Assembly: GCF_041431135.1 (NCBI RefSeq)
Contig: NZ_CP107799.1
Location: 4,836,001 to 4,900,000 of the forward strand
DNA: 64,000 nucleotides
Source of the DNA: Streptomyces sp. NBC_00554
Lineage (GTDB): Bacteria > Actinomycetota > Actinomycetes > Streptomycetales > Streptomycetaceae
Direction of reading: 5' to 3'
In this document: positions 31,415-39,747 of the stretch, piece after piece
How positions within the stretch are numbered: position 1 is the first letter of the stretch
How the letters are laid out: each line of letters opens with the position of its first letter
The notes under the pieces: model-generated
Told to the model about the DNA's origin: nothing
The model's database searches: none
The model's input: the letters and a program-made list of their open reading frames with translations, nothing else
Program-made: the position numbers and the translations under genes

Positions 31415-33308
31415 GCCCCGGCAGTTGCTTCGCGATGTTCCGCTTGACGGTGGCCGCGAACTCCGTGGCGGTGTCGCACAGTTGCTTCGTCGGCTGCGGG
31501 GCGTACACGGTCAGTTGGAACAGCTCGATGGTGTGGTCGCCGACGGAGTTCGTGTAGGTCCGGTGCGGCGTCCGTACGGTGCAGCTGTCGTCCTCGGCCT
31601 CGTCCGCGATGGCATAGCCGGTCGTCCCGGAGACGTCCACCCGCTCGCCGTCGTCCGCCAGCTCGTTGTCGCGGCTGAACTGGATCTCCACCTCGCGTTC
31701 GCCGTCGTCGCTCGACCAGTCGCAGTTCCAGGAGCCGAAGCCGCGGTCCTGGTTTCCCTCCTCGACGCCGGGAAGTCGCTCGAGCACGGTGGCGTCGAGC
31801 AGCTTGCAGGCGTCGACCCGGGCCAGGGAGTTCGCGGCCGGCGCCGACGAACGCCGGGGTACCGGGCCGTCGTCCAGCACGCCGACCACGTGATCGGTTG
31901 CGGCGTCGGCGAGTTCGCACGGGTCGGGCGACTGTTCGGCGAGCTGCTTCCCGATGATCCGGATCTGCTTGCGGTCGGCGGTCATGACGGCCCGCCGGCA
32001 GGCATTCCCCTCGCGCCGGAGTGTCACGACAGTGATGTTGCCGACCAGCCGGGTGGACAGGTCGCCGTCGAACGTGTCCTGGTCCGCGTCGAGGTTGACC
32101 TGGACGTCGGCGTTGTCGTCACCGCTGCTGTTGTGCACCAGGACGTCACATCTGTCGATCTCCCCGTAGTCCGGGTCCAGTTCGGTGTCGCCGAAGCGGC
32201 TCAGCGAGGCGGCGTCGAGCAGTTTGCAGGGGTCGGCCGTACGGTCGTCCCCCATGGCGCCGGCCTTCGCCGTGGCCGGGGGTTTCGCGTCGGCCACGGT
32301 GTCTCCCTCACCCTCGCCTTTCGAGGCCCACGGCCCGTAGAGGACGAGACCGGCCGTGAGCGCACCCGCCAGTGCCAGCGCCACCGCCGTGATCGTCAGG
32401 GGGCGGCGGCGACGGCGTACGGCACGCGGCAGTTGGAGCGTGAAGGCGGATAGGTCCAGCGTGCGGCTTTCGTGCAGCTGCTCCTGAAGGTGCGGGGGCG
32501 GCGGGGCGGCGCGCGTCAGCAGCTTCCGTGCCCTGGCGGCGTCGGGCCGGCGCCGGGGTTCCACCTCTAGCAACGCGGTGAGCGGCTCGGTGAGCGGGCC
32601 AGCCTGGTGCGCGGGCTCGATGTGCCCCTCGACGGCCCGGGCCAGATACGTCATGAGGTGCTCGGCCTCCCCGTACGGAGACCGGCCCTCGACCGCCGCG
32701 AACAGGGAGGCGCCAAGCGAGAACACGTCGGCCTTCTCGCCCGCGGGCTGCCCCTTGGCCACCTCGGGGGCCAGATACCGGGGCTTGCCGCGCACACTGC
32801 CCGTCGCGGTCTGCGTGGCGTCGCTCCACAGGGCCCGGGAGATCCCGAAGTCGGTCAGTCTCGCGACGCCTTCTTCGGTGACGAGGATGTTCTCCGGCGT
32901 CACATCGCCGTGCACCACGCCCTCGCCGTGGGACTTCGCCAAGGCGTCCGCGATCTGGCAGCCGATCGACCCGGCCTCCTCGGGTGCGATCGGGCCGCGC
33001 TCGTTGAGGATCTGCGCGAGGCTGTGCGAGGGCACGTACTCCATCACGATCCAGCATGTGGCGCCCTCGTCGACGAAGTCGAAGACGCCCACGATGTTCG
33101 GGTGGTGCAGCCGCCCGGCGTTGCGCGCCTCGCCCATCAGCCGCTGTGCGGCCCGGTCGTCGTCCAGGCGCGCGCACTTGACCGCGACCCGCCGCTCGAG
33201 CCGCTCGTCCCAGGCCCGCCAGACGACACCCATCCCGCCTCTGCCGATGGGCTCCTGCAAGAGATACCGGCCCGCGATCCTGTCTCCGGCCTCCGGCGTA
33301 ACCAGCAC
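31401..33308 (-). CDS. Transmembrane Ser/Thr kinase with two cysteine-containing outer modules
   Basis: GTG at 33308 follows GAGGAG by 7 nt; 635 residues. The kinase domain (about 10-275) shows IGRGGMGVVWRAWD, VAVKCARL, the catalytic loop HGDVTPEN (Gly for Arg in HRD) and TDFGISRAL. One membrane segment (about 304-327, ITAVALALAGALTAGLVLYG) leads to two outer repeats that each start DPCKLLDAASL or DACKLLDATVL and contain a later Cys (DRCDV, WNCDW), reminiscent of DUF3558-like lipoprotein domains. This is a receptor-type kinase whose duplicated outer part probably binds an envelope ligand. It is divergent from the lysyl-oxidase-like gene. Confidence 0.92.
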   Translation of the reverse strand: MLVTPEAGDRIAGRYLLQEPIGRGGMGVVWRAWDERLERRVAVKCARLDDDRAAQRLMGEARNAGRLHHPNIVGVFDFVDEGATCWIVMEYVPSHSLAQILNERGPIAPEEAGSIGCQIADALAKSHGEGVVHGDVTPENILVTEEGVARLTDFGISRALWSDATQTATGSVRGKPRYLAPEVAKGQPAGEKADVFSLGASLFAAVEGRSPYGEAEHLMTYLARAVEGHIEPAHQAGPLTEPLTALLEVEPRRRPDAARARKLLTRAAPPPPHLQEQLHESRTLDLSAFTLQLPRAVRRRRRPLTITAVALALAGALTAGLVLYGPWASKGEGEGDTVADAKPPATAKAGAMGDDRTADPCKLLDAASLSRFGDTELDPDYGEIDRCDVLVHNSSGDDNADVQVNLDADQDTFDGDLSTRLVGNITVVTLRREGNACRRAVMTADRKQIRIIGKQLAEQSPDPCELADAATDHVVGVLDDGPVPRRSSAPAANSLARVDACKLLDATVLERLPGVEEGNQDRGFGSWNCDWSSDDGEREVEIQFSRDNELADDGERVDVSGTTGYAIADEAEDDSCTVRTPHRTYTNSVGDHTIELFQLTVYAPQPTKQLCDTATEFAATVKRNIAKQLPGLTAR

Positions 33309-33683
33309 CCCGCCACTCCTCGCCCACTCGCACGTGGTCCTGCCACACGGTGACGGAGTGTACTCAGCGGGCACTCAACAGTGATCCGCTTCACAGGACT
33401 TGGGGCGGACCCGCCCAGAACCCCCACAGCGCACCGGGATCACGGTCTCCGCACACACAACGACCCAATGGATCACGCCACTTGGGGGTCCCTTGTTCGG
33501 GTGACGAGTCACGTAATCGGGCCAAGTTCCCTCCCACCAGGCAACCCGGACACAGGCTTCACTCGTCTCACAGATTGCTCACAGTTTCGGCCCTCGGGCG
33601 CGTGGGGTGCGCACATACCGTCGGCCGGCCGTGGGCTGTCCAGTCCGATGCCGTTGACCACGGCACTCGCAGACGAGGAACCG
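33309..33683. other. Divergent intergenic region, 375 bp
   Basis: No gene is seen. A minus-strand -10-like TACACT lies at 33357-33362 upstream of the kinase. A small palindrome GTGAC-GA-GTCAC lies at 33501-33512. A frame is open across the region into the lysyl-oxidase-like gene but has no ribosome site and no secretion signal. Confidence 0.5.
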
Positions 33684-35384
33684 ATGACCAGTCAGCAACA
33701 CAGAAATCGCTTAAAGCGTTCGGCGCTCGCCACAGGAGCCGCACTCACCGTCGTTGTCGCCGGAGCCGGGGCCGCCCCCGGGGCAGGGCAGGCCGCGGAC
33801 AGCACGGCAGCCAAGCCGAAGCTCAAACTGATCGCCGCGTCGAACTCCGTGACGCTCGACCGCTGGGAGGGGGAGCCGGGCGTCTATCTGGACCTCGGTA
33901 CGTACGTCACGGTGGACGACGTGCCCCTCGAGTTCAAGGTGACCCGGAAGTCGTACAAGGACCCTGTCGTCGCCCAGCAGATCATCCGCAACGGAAGCAG
34001 TACGCAGACCAAGACACTGCCCGCCGGCCTGGTGAAGGACTTCTCCGGCCTGCCCGGCTTCCTCGATGTGTCGATCAAGAACGCGGCCGGCGAGGAGGTG
34101 TCGACGAGCAAGGGCACCTTCTGCCCGAACAACGCCTCCGGCCGGATCCGTCCGGACGCACCGGCGACCTCGAAGTACCCGGAGAGCTGCCCCACCAACC
34201 CGTTCACGCTGGGCTCGGTGTGGGGCGTCGAGAAGGGCTGGGCGTCCAACTCCAGCACGGTCGACTACGACACACCCGTGGACCTGCCCGCGGGCGAGTA
34301 CACCGCCAAGGTCGCGGTCGCGAAGAAGTACCGCGACCTGTTCGGCATTCCCGACGACCAGCCGACCATCAAGGTGACGGTACGTCAGGTCGGTGGCGGA
34401 GGTGGGGAAGGAGCGGCCCCGTCCACCCTGTCCTCCGCACAGCACAGCGGCGGGCACGACGCGCACTCCGCCCACAACACCTCCGCGCTCGGCTCGGCCG
34501 CGGGTCACCACTACGGCCCCCGCGGCGCCGACGCACCCACCCCGTCCGCCCTGTCGCACGCCCTCGAAGACCGCGGCCTGGCACACCACTTGGGGGACGG
34601 GACCGGGCACACCGACGGCTCGCGCATCGCACCCGGGCTGAAGGCGAGCACCGCGCGGCCCACCGGACGGGCGGGCGTCCCTGCCAACGTGCCCAAGCCG
34701 GACCTGCGTTCGCTGCCCGCCTGGGACATCGCCATCACCGACGGCGAGGACGGGGACGTTCCCGGCAAGGACTATCTCGCCTTCAGCGCCAACGTCTGGA
34801 ACGCCGGTCCCGCCCCGCTCGTCGTGGACGGCTTCCGCAGTCCCGGCAAGGACCTGATGGACTCCTACCAGTACTTCTACGACGCCGCCGGCAAGCAGGT
34901 CGGCTACACGCCCAGCGGCACCATGGAGTGGGACCCGCGGGAGGGCCACGAGCACTGGCACTTCACGGACTTCGCGAGCTACCGGCTGCTGAGCGAGGAC
35001 CAGACCAAGGAAGTGCGCAGCGGCAAGGAGGCGTTCTGCCTGGCCAACACCGACGCGGTCGACTACACGGTGAAGAACGCCAACTGGCACCCGTACAACA
35101 CCGATCTGTCGACCGCCTGCGGTCAGCAGAACTCGATCTCCGTCCGCGAGGTCCTCGACGTCGGCTCCGGTGACACGTACACCCAGTACCGTCCCGGCCA
35201 GTCCTTCGACGTCACCGGCCTGGCGAACGGCACGTACTACATCCAGGTGATCGCCAACCCCGAGAAGCGGCTCCAGGAGACCAGCACCAGCAACAACGTC
35301 TCGCTGCGCAAGGTCATCCTCGGCGGTGAGCCGGGCGCGCGCACGGTGACCGTTCCGCCGTACGACCTGATCAACACCCCGTAG
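33684..35384 (+). CDS. Secreted lysyl-oxidase-like protein
   Basis: ATG at 33684 after GAGGAACCG. The 566-residue product has a signal peptide (RNRLKRSALATGAALTVVVAG, cleavage near GQA-AD about 37). The C-terminal half (about 335-560) carries the copper-talon motif GHEHWHFTDFASYRLL of the lysyl oxidase family, then CLANTDAVDYT and an Asn/Thr-rich tail. A His-rich linker (about 250-300, HSGGHDAHSAHN, GHHYG) may carry or buffer copper. Known lysyl oxidases oxidise peptidyl lysine to aldehyde; actinobacterial members may crosslink surface proteins. The quinone-cofactor residues cannot be confirmed by eye. Confidence 0.85.
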   Translation: MTSQQHRNRLKRSALATGAALTVVVAGAGAAPGAGQAADSTAAKPKLKLIAASNSVTLDRWEGEPGVYLDLGTYVTVDDVPLEFKVTRKSYKDPVVAQQIIRNGSSTQTKTLPAGLVKDFSGLPGFLDVSIKNAAGEEVSTSKGTFCPNNASGRIRPDAPATSKYPESCPTNPFTLGSVWGVEKGWASNSSTVDYDTPVDLPAGEYTAKVAVAKKYRDLFGIPDDQPTIKVTVRQVGGGGGEGAAPSTLSSAQHSGGHDAHSAHNTSALGSAAGHHYGPRGADAPTPSALSHALEDRGLAHHLGDGTGHTDGSRIAPGLKASTARPTGRAGVPANVPKPDLRSLPAWDIAITDGEDGDVPGKDYLAFSANVWNAGPAPLVVDGFRSPGKDLMDSYQYFYDAAGKQVGYTPSGTMEWDPREGHEHWHFTDFASYRLLSEDQTKEVRSGKEAFCLANTDAVDYTVKNANWHPYNTDLSTACGQQNSISVREVLDVGSGDTYTQYRPGQSFDVTGLANGTYYIQVIANPEKRLQETSTSNNVSLRKVILGGEPGARTVTVPPYDLINTP

Positions 35385-35396
35385 GGAACGGCCGTA

Positions 35397-35437
35397 CCCC
35401 TGGGGCCCCGGCGTATCTGCGACGCGGGCTCCAGGGG
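35397..35437 (+). terminator. Hairpin after the lysyl-oxidase-like gene
   Basis: CCCCTGGGGCCC pairs with GGGCTCCAGGGG (one mismatch), with a further GCGT/ACGC pairing in the loop, 12 bp after the stop codon. Confidence 0.7.
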
Positions 35438-35509
35438 GCCGGCCCCCGGGCACAGCCTGCCCACCGGCGACTTCAGCCGGGCTTCAGGTTTCTCCTGGAG
35501 CTTGGCTGC

Positions 35510-36898
35510 ATGTATGGACACGGACACACCCCCCGCACTCCCGAGGCCGAGCGCAGCCGGCGCTGGTTCATGAACAAGGCGCTGCTGGCCGGCGGAGTCG
35601 CCGCCGTGGCGACCATGACCGGCTGCTCCTCGGGCTCCTCCGACACGGCGAGCTCCGCCTCGTCCTCCGGCGCCCCGGGCGGTGCCCCGAGCGGCATGCC
35701 TTCCGGCGGGCCCGGCGGAGGCGGTGGCGGCGGCATGGGCCCCGGCGCCGAGCAGGTCAAGTACGCGGATGTCGTGGGCGTCACCACCGACGGCAAGGTC
35801 GTCGAGGACCTGTACACGATCCACTCCACGGATGTCTCCACGGACTCGCTGGTCAAGGCCGCGCAGGCATTCCTGGACGGGCTCTCCTCGACGGAGCGCA
35901 AGTCCTGCGTGTTCGACATCGACGCCGACGAGTGGACGGCCTGGAGCAACGTCGACGGCTACGACCGCAAGGGCGTCCGCATGGGCGACATGACCGAGAA
36001 GAAGCAGAACTTCGGCTACGCGCTCCTCGGCGAGGCCCTCTCCGCCGACGGTCTCACCCAGACCCGCGGCATCATGAAGCTCAACGCGTTCCTGGGCGAC
36101 TCCAACGGCGGCAACCAGAAGACGCTCACCGAGGGCCACTACTTCTTCACCTTCATGGGCACCCCGTCCACCACGAAGCCGTGGGGGTTCCAGTACGAGG
36201 GTCACCACGTCGCCATCAACTACTTCGTGCTGGGCGACCAGGTCGTGATGACGCCGACCTTCATGGGCTCGGAGCCCACCACGGGCACGTACAAGGGCGA
36301 GAAGATCACCCTCTTCAAGCCGGAGACCACGGCCGGTCTGGCCATGATCCGCTCCCTCACCGCGGCGCAGCTGAAGAAGGCCGTCTCCTCGCAGTCGAAC
36401 GGCAACGAGGACATGAAGGCCGGTGCGGGCCAGGACAACCTGAAGCTCGCCTACGAGGGCCTGCAGTGCTCCGAGCTCACCTCCGCGCAGAAGCAGAAGC
36501 TGCTGGACCTGGCCGGGGTGTACATCGGCTACATGAGCGAGGGGCACGCCCAGGTCAAGCTGGCCGAGGTGGAGAAGCACCTGGACGACACGTACTTCTA
36601 CTGGATGGGCGAGACGGAGGACGACTCCGCCTTCTACTACCGGATCCACAGCCCGGTCGTCCTCATCGAGTACGACGCGCAGGCGCCCCTCTTCTACAAG
36701 GGCGACACCTCCACCGCGAGCGCCAGTGCCAGTGCCAGCGCGAGCGCCAGCTCCAACGGTGGCGGCCCGCCCGGCGGCGGTATGGGCATGGGTGGCGGAA
36801 CGCCGTCCCAGGAGCACATCCACACCATCATCCGCACGCCCAACGGCGGCGACTACGGCGTGGACCTGCTCAAGCTCCACCTGGAGAACGACCACTGA
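35510..36898 (+). CDS. DUF3500-like lipoprotein
   Basis: ATG at 35510 with CTGGAG about 9 nt upstream. The 462-residue product has a twin-Arg-like start (RSRRWFMNKALLAGG) and a lipobox (TMTGCSS, Cys about 39), then Ser/Gly-rich low complexity (about 40-80). The main domain has RKSCVFDIDADEWTAWSNVDGY, EGHYFFTFMGTPS, WGFQYEGHHVAINYFV and SPVVLIEYDAQAPLF, which I recognise as DUF3500. Some copies of this family follow multicopper or redox proteins, but no reaction is established. A second Ala-Ser repeat and a Gly-Met-rich stretch (GGGMGMGGG, about 425) could bind metal. It lies 125 bp downstream of the lysyl-oxidase-like gene on the same strand. Confidence 0.85.
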   Translation: MYGHGHTPRTPEAERSRRWFMNKALLAGGVAAVATMTGCSSGSSDTASSASSSGAPGGAPSGMPSGGPGGGGGGGMGPGAEQVKYADVVGVTTDGKVVEDLYTIHSTDVSTDSLVKAAQAFLDGLSSTERKSCVFDIDADEWTAWSNVDGYDRKGVRMGDMTEKKQNFGYALLGEALSADGLTQTRGIMKLNAFLGDSNGGNQKTLTEGHYFFTFMGTPSTTKPWGFQYEGHHVAINYFVLGDQVVMTPTFMGSEPTTGTYKGEKITLFKPETTAGLAMIRSLTAAQLKKAVSSQSNGNEDMKAGAGQDNLKLAYEGLQCSELTSAQKQKLLDLAGVYIGYMSEGHAQVKLAEVEKHLDDTYFYWMGETEDDSAFYYRIHSPVVLIEYDAQAPLFYKGDTSTASASASASASASSNGGGPPGGGMGMGGGTPSQEHIHTIIRTPNGGDYGVDLLKLHLENDH

Positions 36899-36917
36899 GG
36901 CAAGGGACGGGGGGAAC

Positions 36918-37418
36918 CTACTCCCCCGCCCACTTCCGCAGCAGCGCCTCGCGTTCCTCGCGGCGCGGGGTGCTGTCGTCGGGCTGCTCGCGGCGCCAGG
37001 CGAGGAGGTCGCCGACGGCCGCGCCCCCGTCGGCGAGGCGCTCCAGGAGCGTGCGGGAGAGTTCGCGCTCGGTCTGCGGATAGATGCCGCCGGCCACCGC
37101 CGGGAGGGCGCTCACGTCCACGGACTCGGCGACCGTTTCCAGGTGAACGGTGAAGGCGGGCGGGAGCTCGCCGTCGCCGGTCACCAGTACGACCAGCGAG
37201 TCGATGGCCATGGAGACGAGCCGCCGGCCCGCGGACCGTACGACCAGGTCGCGGACCTCGATCCGGCGTATCTGCTCCCAGCTCCAGGACGCGCCGTTGC
37301 CCATCCCCAGGGTCTCGACCCCGTCCTCCGTCAGCCGCACGCCGGATGCCGTCCCGATGGGCTCGGCCCCCAGGTACACGGCGTCCTCGGTGATCCAGAA
37401 CAGACCGACCATGGCCAT
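36918..37418 (-). CDS. Hypothetical cytoplasmic protein, PH-like
   Basis: ATG at 37418 follows GGAGGCATCCC; an upstream open frame lacks a ribosome site. The 166-residue protein has beta-rich N-terminal sequence (VGLFWITEDAVYLGAEPIG, VRLTEDGVETLG, WSWEQIRRIEVRDLVV) typical of small PH-like folds, and a helical charged C-terminus (LLERLADGGAAVGDLLAWR, REEREALLRKWAGE). No signal peptide or enzyme motif is seen. It is convergent with the DUF3500 gene, 19 bp away. Confidence 0.7.
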   Translation of the reverse strand: MAMVGLFWITEDAVYLGAEPIGTASGVRLTEDGVETLGMGNGASWSWEQIRRIEVRDLVVRSAGRRLVSMAIDSLVVLVTGDGELPPAFTVHLETVAESVDVSALPAVAGGIYPQTERELSRTLLERLADGGAAVGDLLAWRREQPDDSTPRREEREALLRKWAGE

Positions 37419-37766
37419 GGGATGCCTCCAGCTGCGGTTCCTTCGGGCGAACAGCCGTACGCCGCCCGTGTGTCGGCGTGTGAGACGGCTGGGACGGCCG
37501 CACGGTTTCGCCGCGTACGGAACGCGTCCGGAACGCATCCAGAACGCGCCGGGAACGCTTCGAGAATGCGCCGGGAACGCGCCGTACGTCCGCTTCCAGG
37601 ACGCCAACTGGCAGGAAACTCCCTCCACTTCTGTCACAGGCATGCCATACGCTCTCCACAGCAGCCGCGCCCCGCGCGTCACCGCACGTCAGCGGTCACG
37701 TCCGGGCGTTGCGCGGCGCTCTCAATCCCCGGCGACCACCGGGTTTCTTGTGGGGGGTACATCACT
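37419..37766. other. Divergent intergenic region, 348 bp
   Basis: No gene is seen. It contains six 11-bp tandem repeats at 37519-37584 and must hold the promoters of the flanking divergent genes. Confidence 0.6.
37519..37584. repeat. Six 11-bp tandem repeats (consensus RGAACGCNYCS)
   Basis: The units are GGAACGCGTCC, GGAACGCATCC, AGAACGCGCCG, GGAACGCTTCG, AGAATGCGCCG and GGAACGCGCCG, with no gaps. The 11-bp period puts each unit on the same face of the helix. The array lies about 100 bp from the PH-like gene start and 180 bp from the beta-propeller start. Confidence 0.85.
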
Positions 37767-39710
37767 GTGCGCAGGCGCAGCATCTCGACCGCGACAGCGC
37801 TCGCGGTTCTTTTCAGTTCGGCGGCGCTGAGCGTCGCCACGGCCGGGTCCGCGGCGGCGGCGCAGGAGGCTGTCGTCACCACGCCGGTCGGCATGGTCGC
37901 GGACGGCGCCCTCAAGCGCGTCTTCGTCGGCGACCAGGACAACGGGCGGATCCTGGCCGCCGATTACAGCGGCACCGTCGTGGGTGTGAACGTCGGCTTC
38001 GGCGACCTCAGCGACCTGGCGCTGTCCGACGACGGTGCCACCCTGTACGCAGCCCTGCCGAGCAGCCACGAGATCGTGGCCCTCGACCCGGCCACCCTTC
38101 AGGTCAGGTCGCGCCACGACATCGGCGCCGGCGCCACCCCACGCGAGGTCGCCTTCGCCGGCGGCCGGCTCTGGTTCTCCTACCGGACCACGGGCGAGGA
38201 CGGCTCCTTCCAAGGAAACCTGGGTTCCCTGAACCCGGCGGGCGGAACGGACGCGTTGCTCCTGGGCCAACTCCCGGACGGAGTCGCCCCGTACAGCGAC
38301 TCGGCGCTCCTGGACGCGGACCTGTCGGCCCCCGGGCTGCTGTCCTACACCGACAGCGGCGCCTGGGAAGGCGCGGCGAACGTGCTCGACGTGTCCGGCG
38401 CCGCACCCCAGGTGGTCGCCAAGAGCAGCGCCAACCGCTATTTCGGCGACGTCGACCTCGTGCCCGGCGCCCAGGTGCTGGTCAACGGCAACCAGCGGTT
38501 CTCCTACCCGAGCGGGACCCTCACCGAGTCCGGGTCCTACCCGGAGGTGACGGGGTACGCCGACGTCTCCCAGAGCGGCCTGGTCGCCCGCGTCTACGAC
38601 CGGCGTGTGTCCGTCTACAAGCCCGGCTCCGACCAGCTGGTCCGCACCTTCGACGCCGCGGCCTACGGCAGGGATCTGCTGGCCTGGGCCCCCGACTCCT
38701 CGCGGCTCTTCGCCATGGTGAGGGACACGAACTCCCGGTACACCCTCAAGGCGCTCACCGACCCGGCGATGAGCGTCCCCACCCTCACGGTGAACGCCCC
38801 CGCGACCGCCACCCGCGCCAAGAAGCTCACCGCCACCGGCAAGCTCTCGGCGACCGTGCCGCTGCCGACGGGCGCCAAGCTGGCCGTCACCCGCACCGAC
38901 CTGGACAGCCCGAACGGCAAGGCGCTGCCCGCCGTCACGGTGAAGGCGGACGGCACGTACAGCTTCACCGACACCCCGCCGGCCGGCGGCACGGTCACGT
39001 ACAAGGTCGCCTACGCGGGCGACGCCGAGCACATCGCGGCCACGGCGTCCGACAAGGTCACCGTCTCCCGTGCGAAGCCGACGCTGACCCTGAACAAGAA
39101 CGGCAAGGTCTACAACTACGGCACCGACGTCGCCTTCACCGCGCACCTCGGCTCCACGTACAAGAACCGCTCGGTCGAGATCTGGGCGAACCCGTTCGGC
39201 AGCGACAAGCCCAACAAGCTGGTGAAGACCGGGAAGGTCAACTCCAGTGGCAACATCGGCGTCTGGGTCGACATGACGCGGGACACGGAGATCACCGCGG
39301 TCTTCAAGGGTGACGCCCGTTACGCGCCCAGGACGGTGAAGGTGACGGCCTTCGCCCGGGTCAAGATCTCCACCGCCGTCTCCAAGCACTACAAGACGGC
39401 CAAGATCGGCTCGCAGTCGTACTACTGGTTCCACAAGAACACCGACCCGCTGCTCACCACGACCATGACGTACTACCCGGGCCGTATGCAGCGCTTCGAC
39501 CTCCAGGTCTACTACCAGGGCACCTGGTACTCGGGCGACTCGCAGTACTTCGCACTCGCCACGAACGGCAAGTCGGCGGTCAGCCTCGGCGCGCCCGGCG
39601 AGTCCGGCATCCGGGCGCGGATGCGGTCGACGTACGTCAACAGCTCGTCCGGCGACACGGTGAACTCGACGACGTACGGCCCGTGGAAGTACCTGTACTT
39701 CTCCAACTAG
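37767..39710 (+). CDS. Large secreted beta-propeller protein with Ig-like repeats
   Basis: GTG at 37767 after a G-run. The 647-residue product has a signal peptide (RRRSISTATALAVLFSSAAL, cleavage near AAA-QE about 35). Residues 40-335 form a YncE-like propeller (VADGALKRVFVGDQDNGRIL, LALSDDGATLYAALPSS, DLLAWAPDSSRLFAMV). Two Ig-like domains follow (about 340-440 and 445-535; SVPTLTVNAPATATRAKKL, KPTLTLNKNGKVYNYG), then a ~110-residue Tyr-rich C-terminal domain (YYWFHKNTDPLL, YYQGTWYSGDSQYF). It is a longer paralogue of the gene at 22816. Probable role is extracellular binding or matrix attachment (inference). Confidence 0.87.
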   Translation: MRRRSISTATALAVLFSSAALSVATAGSAAAAQEAVVTTPVGMVADGALKRVFVGDQDNGRILAADYSGTVVGVNVGFGDLSDLALSDDGATLYAALPSSHEIVALDPATLQVRSRHDIGAGATPREVAFAGGRLWFSYRTTGEDGSFQGNLGSLNPAGGTDALLLGQLPDGVAPYSDSALLDADLSAPGLLSYTDSGAWEGAANVLDVSGAAPQVVAKSSANRYFGDVDLVPGAQVLVNGNQRFSYPSGTLTESGSYPEVTGYADVSQSGLVARVYDRRVSVYKPGSDQLVRTFDAAAYGRDLLAWAPDSSRLFAMVRDTNSRYTLKALTDPAMSVPTLTVNAPATATRAKKLTATGKLSATVPLPTGAKLAVTRTDLDSPNGKALPAVTVKADGTYSFTDTPPAGGTVTYKVAYAGDAEHIAATASDKVTVSRAKPTLTLNKNGKVYNYGTDVAFTAHLGSTYKNRSVEIWANPFGSDKPNKLVKTGKVNSSGNIGVWVDMTRDTEITAVFKGDARYAPRTVKVTAFARVKISTAVSKHYKTAKIGSQSYYWFHKNTDPLLTTTMTYYPGRMQRFDLQVYYQGTWYSGDSQYFALATNGKSAVSLGAPGESGIRARMRSTYVNSSSGDTVNSTTYGPWKYLYFSN

Positions 39711-39747
39711 TCGAGGATCAGCAGGAGTTGAAGCGGCCCGGTTCCGG

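Noticed and set aside
33381-33683. Upstream extension of the lysyl-oxidase-like gene
   Set aside because: The signal peptide begins only at 33684 and a GAGGAA ribosome site precedes that ATG.
36726-39710. An upstream extension of the propeller gene by about 350 codons
   Set aside because: The extension overlaps the DUF3500 and PH-like genes, lacks a ribosome site and puts the signal peptide in the middle of the protein.
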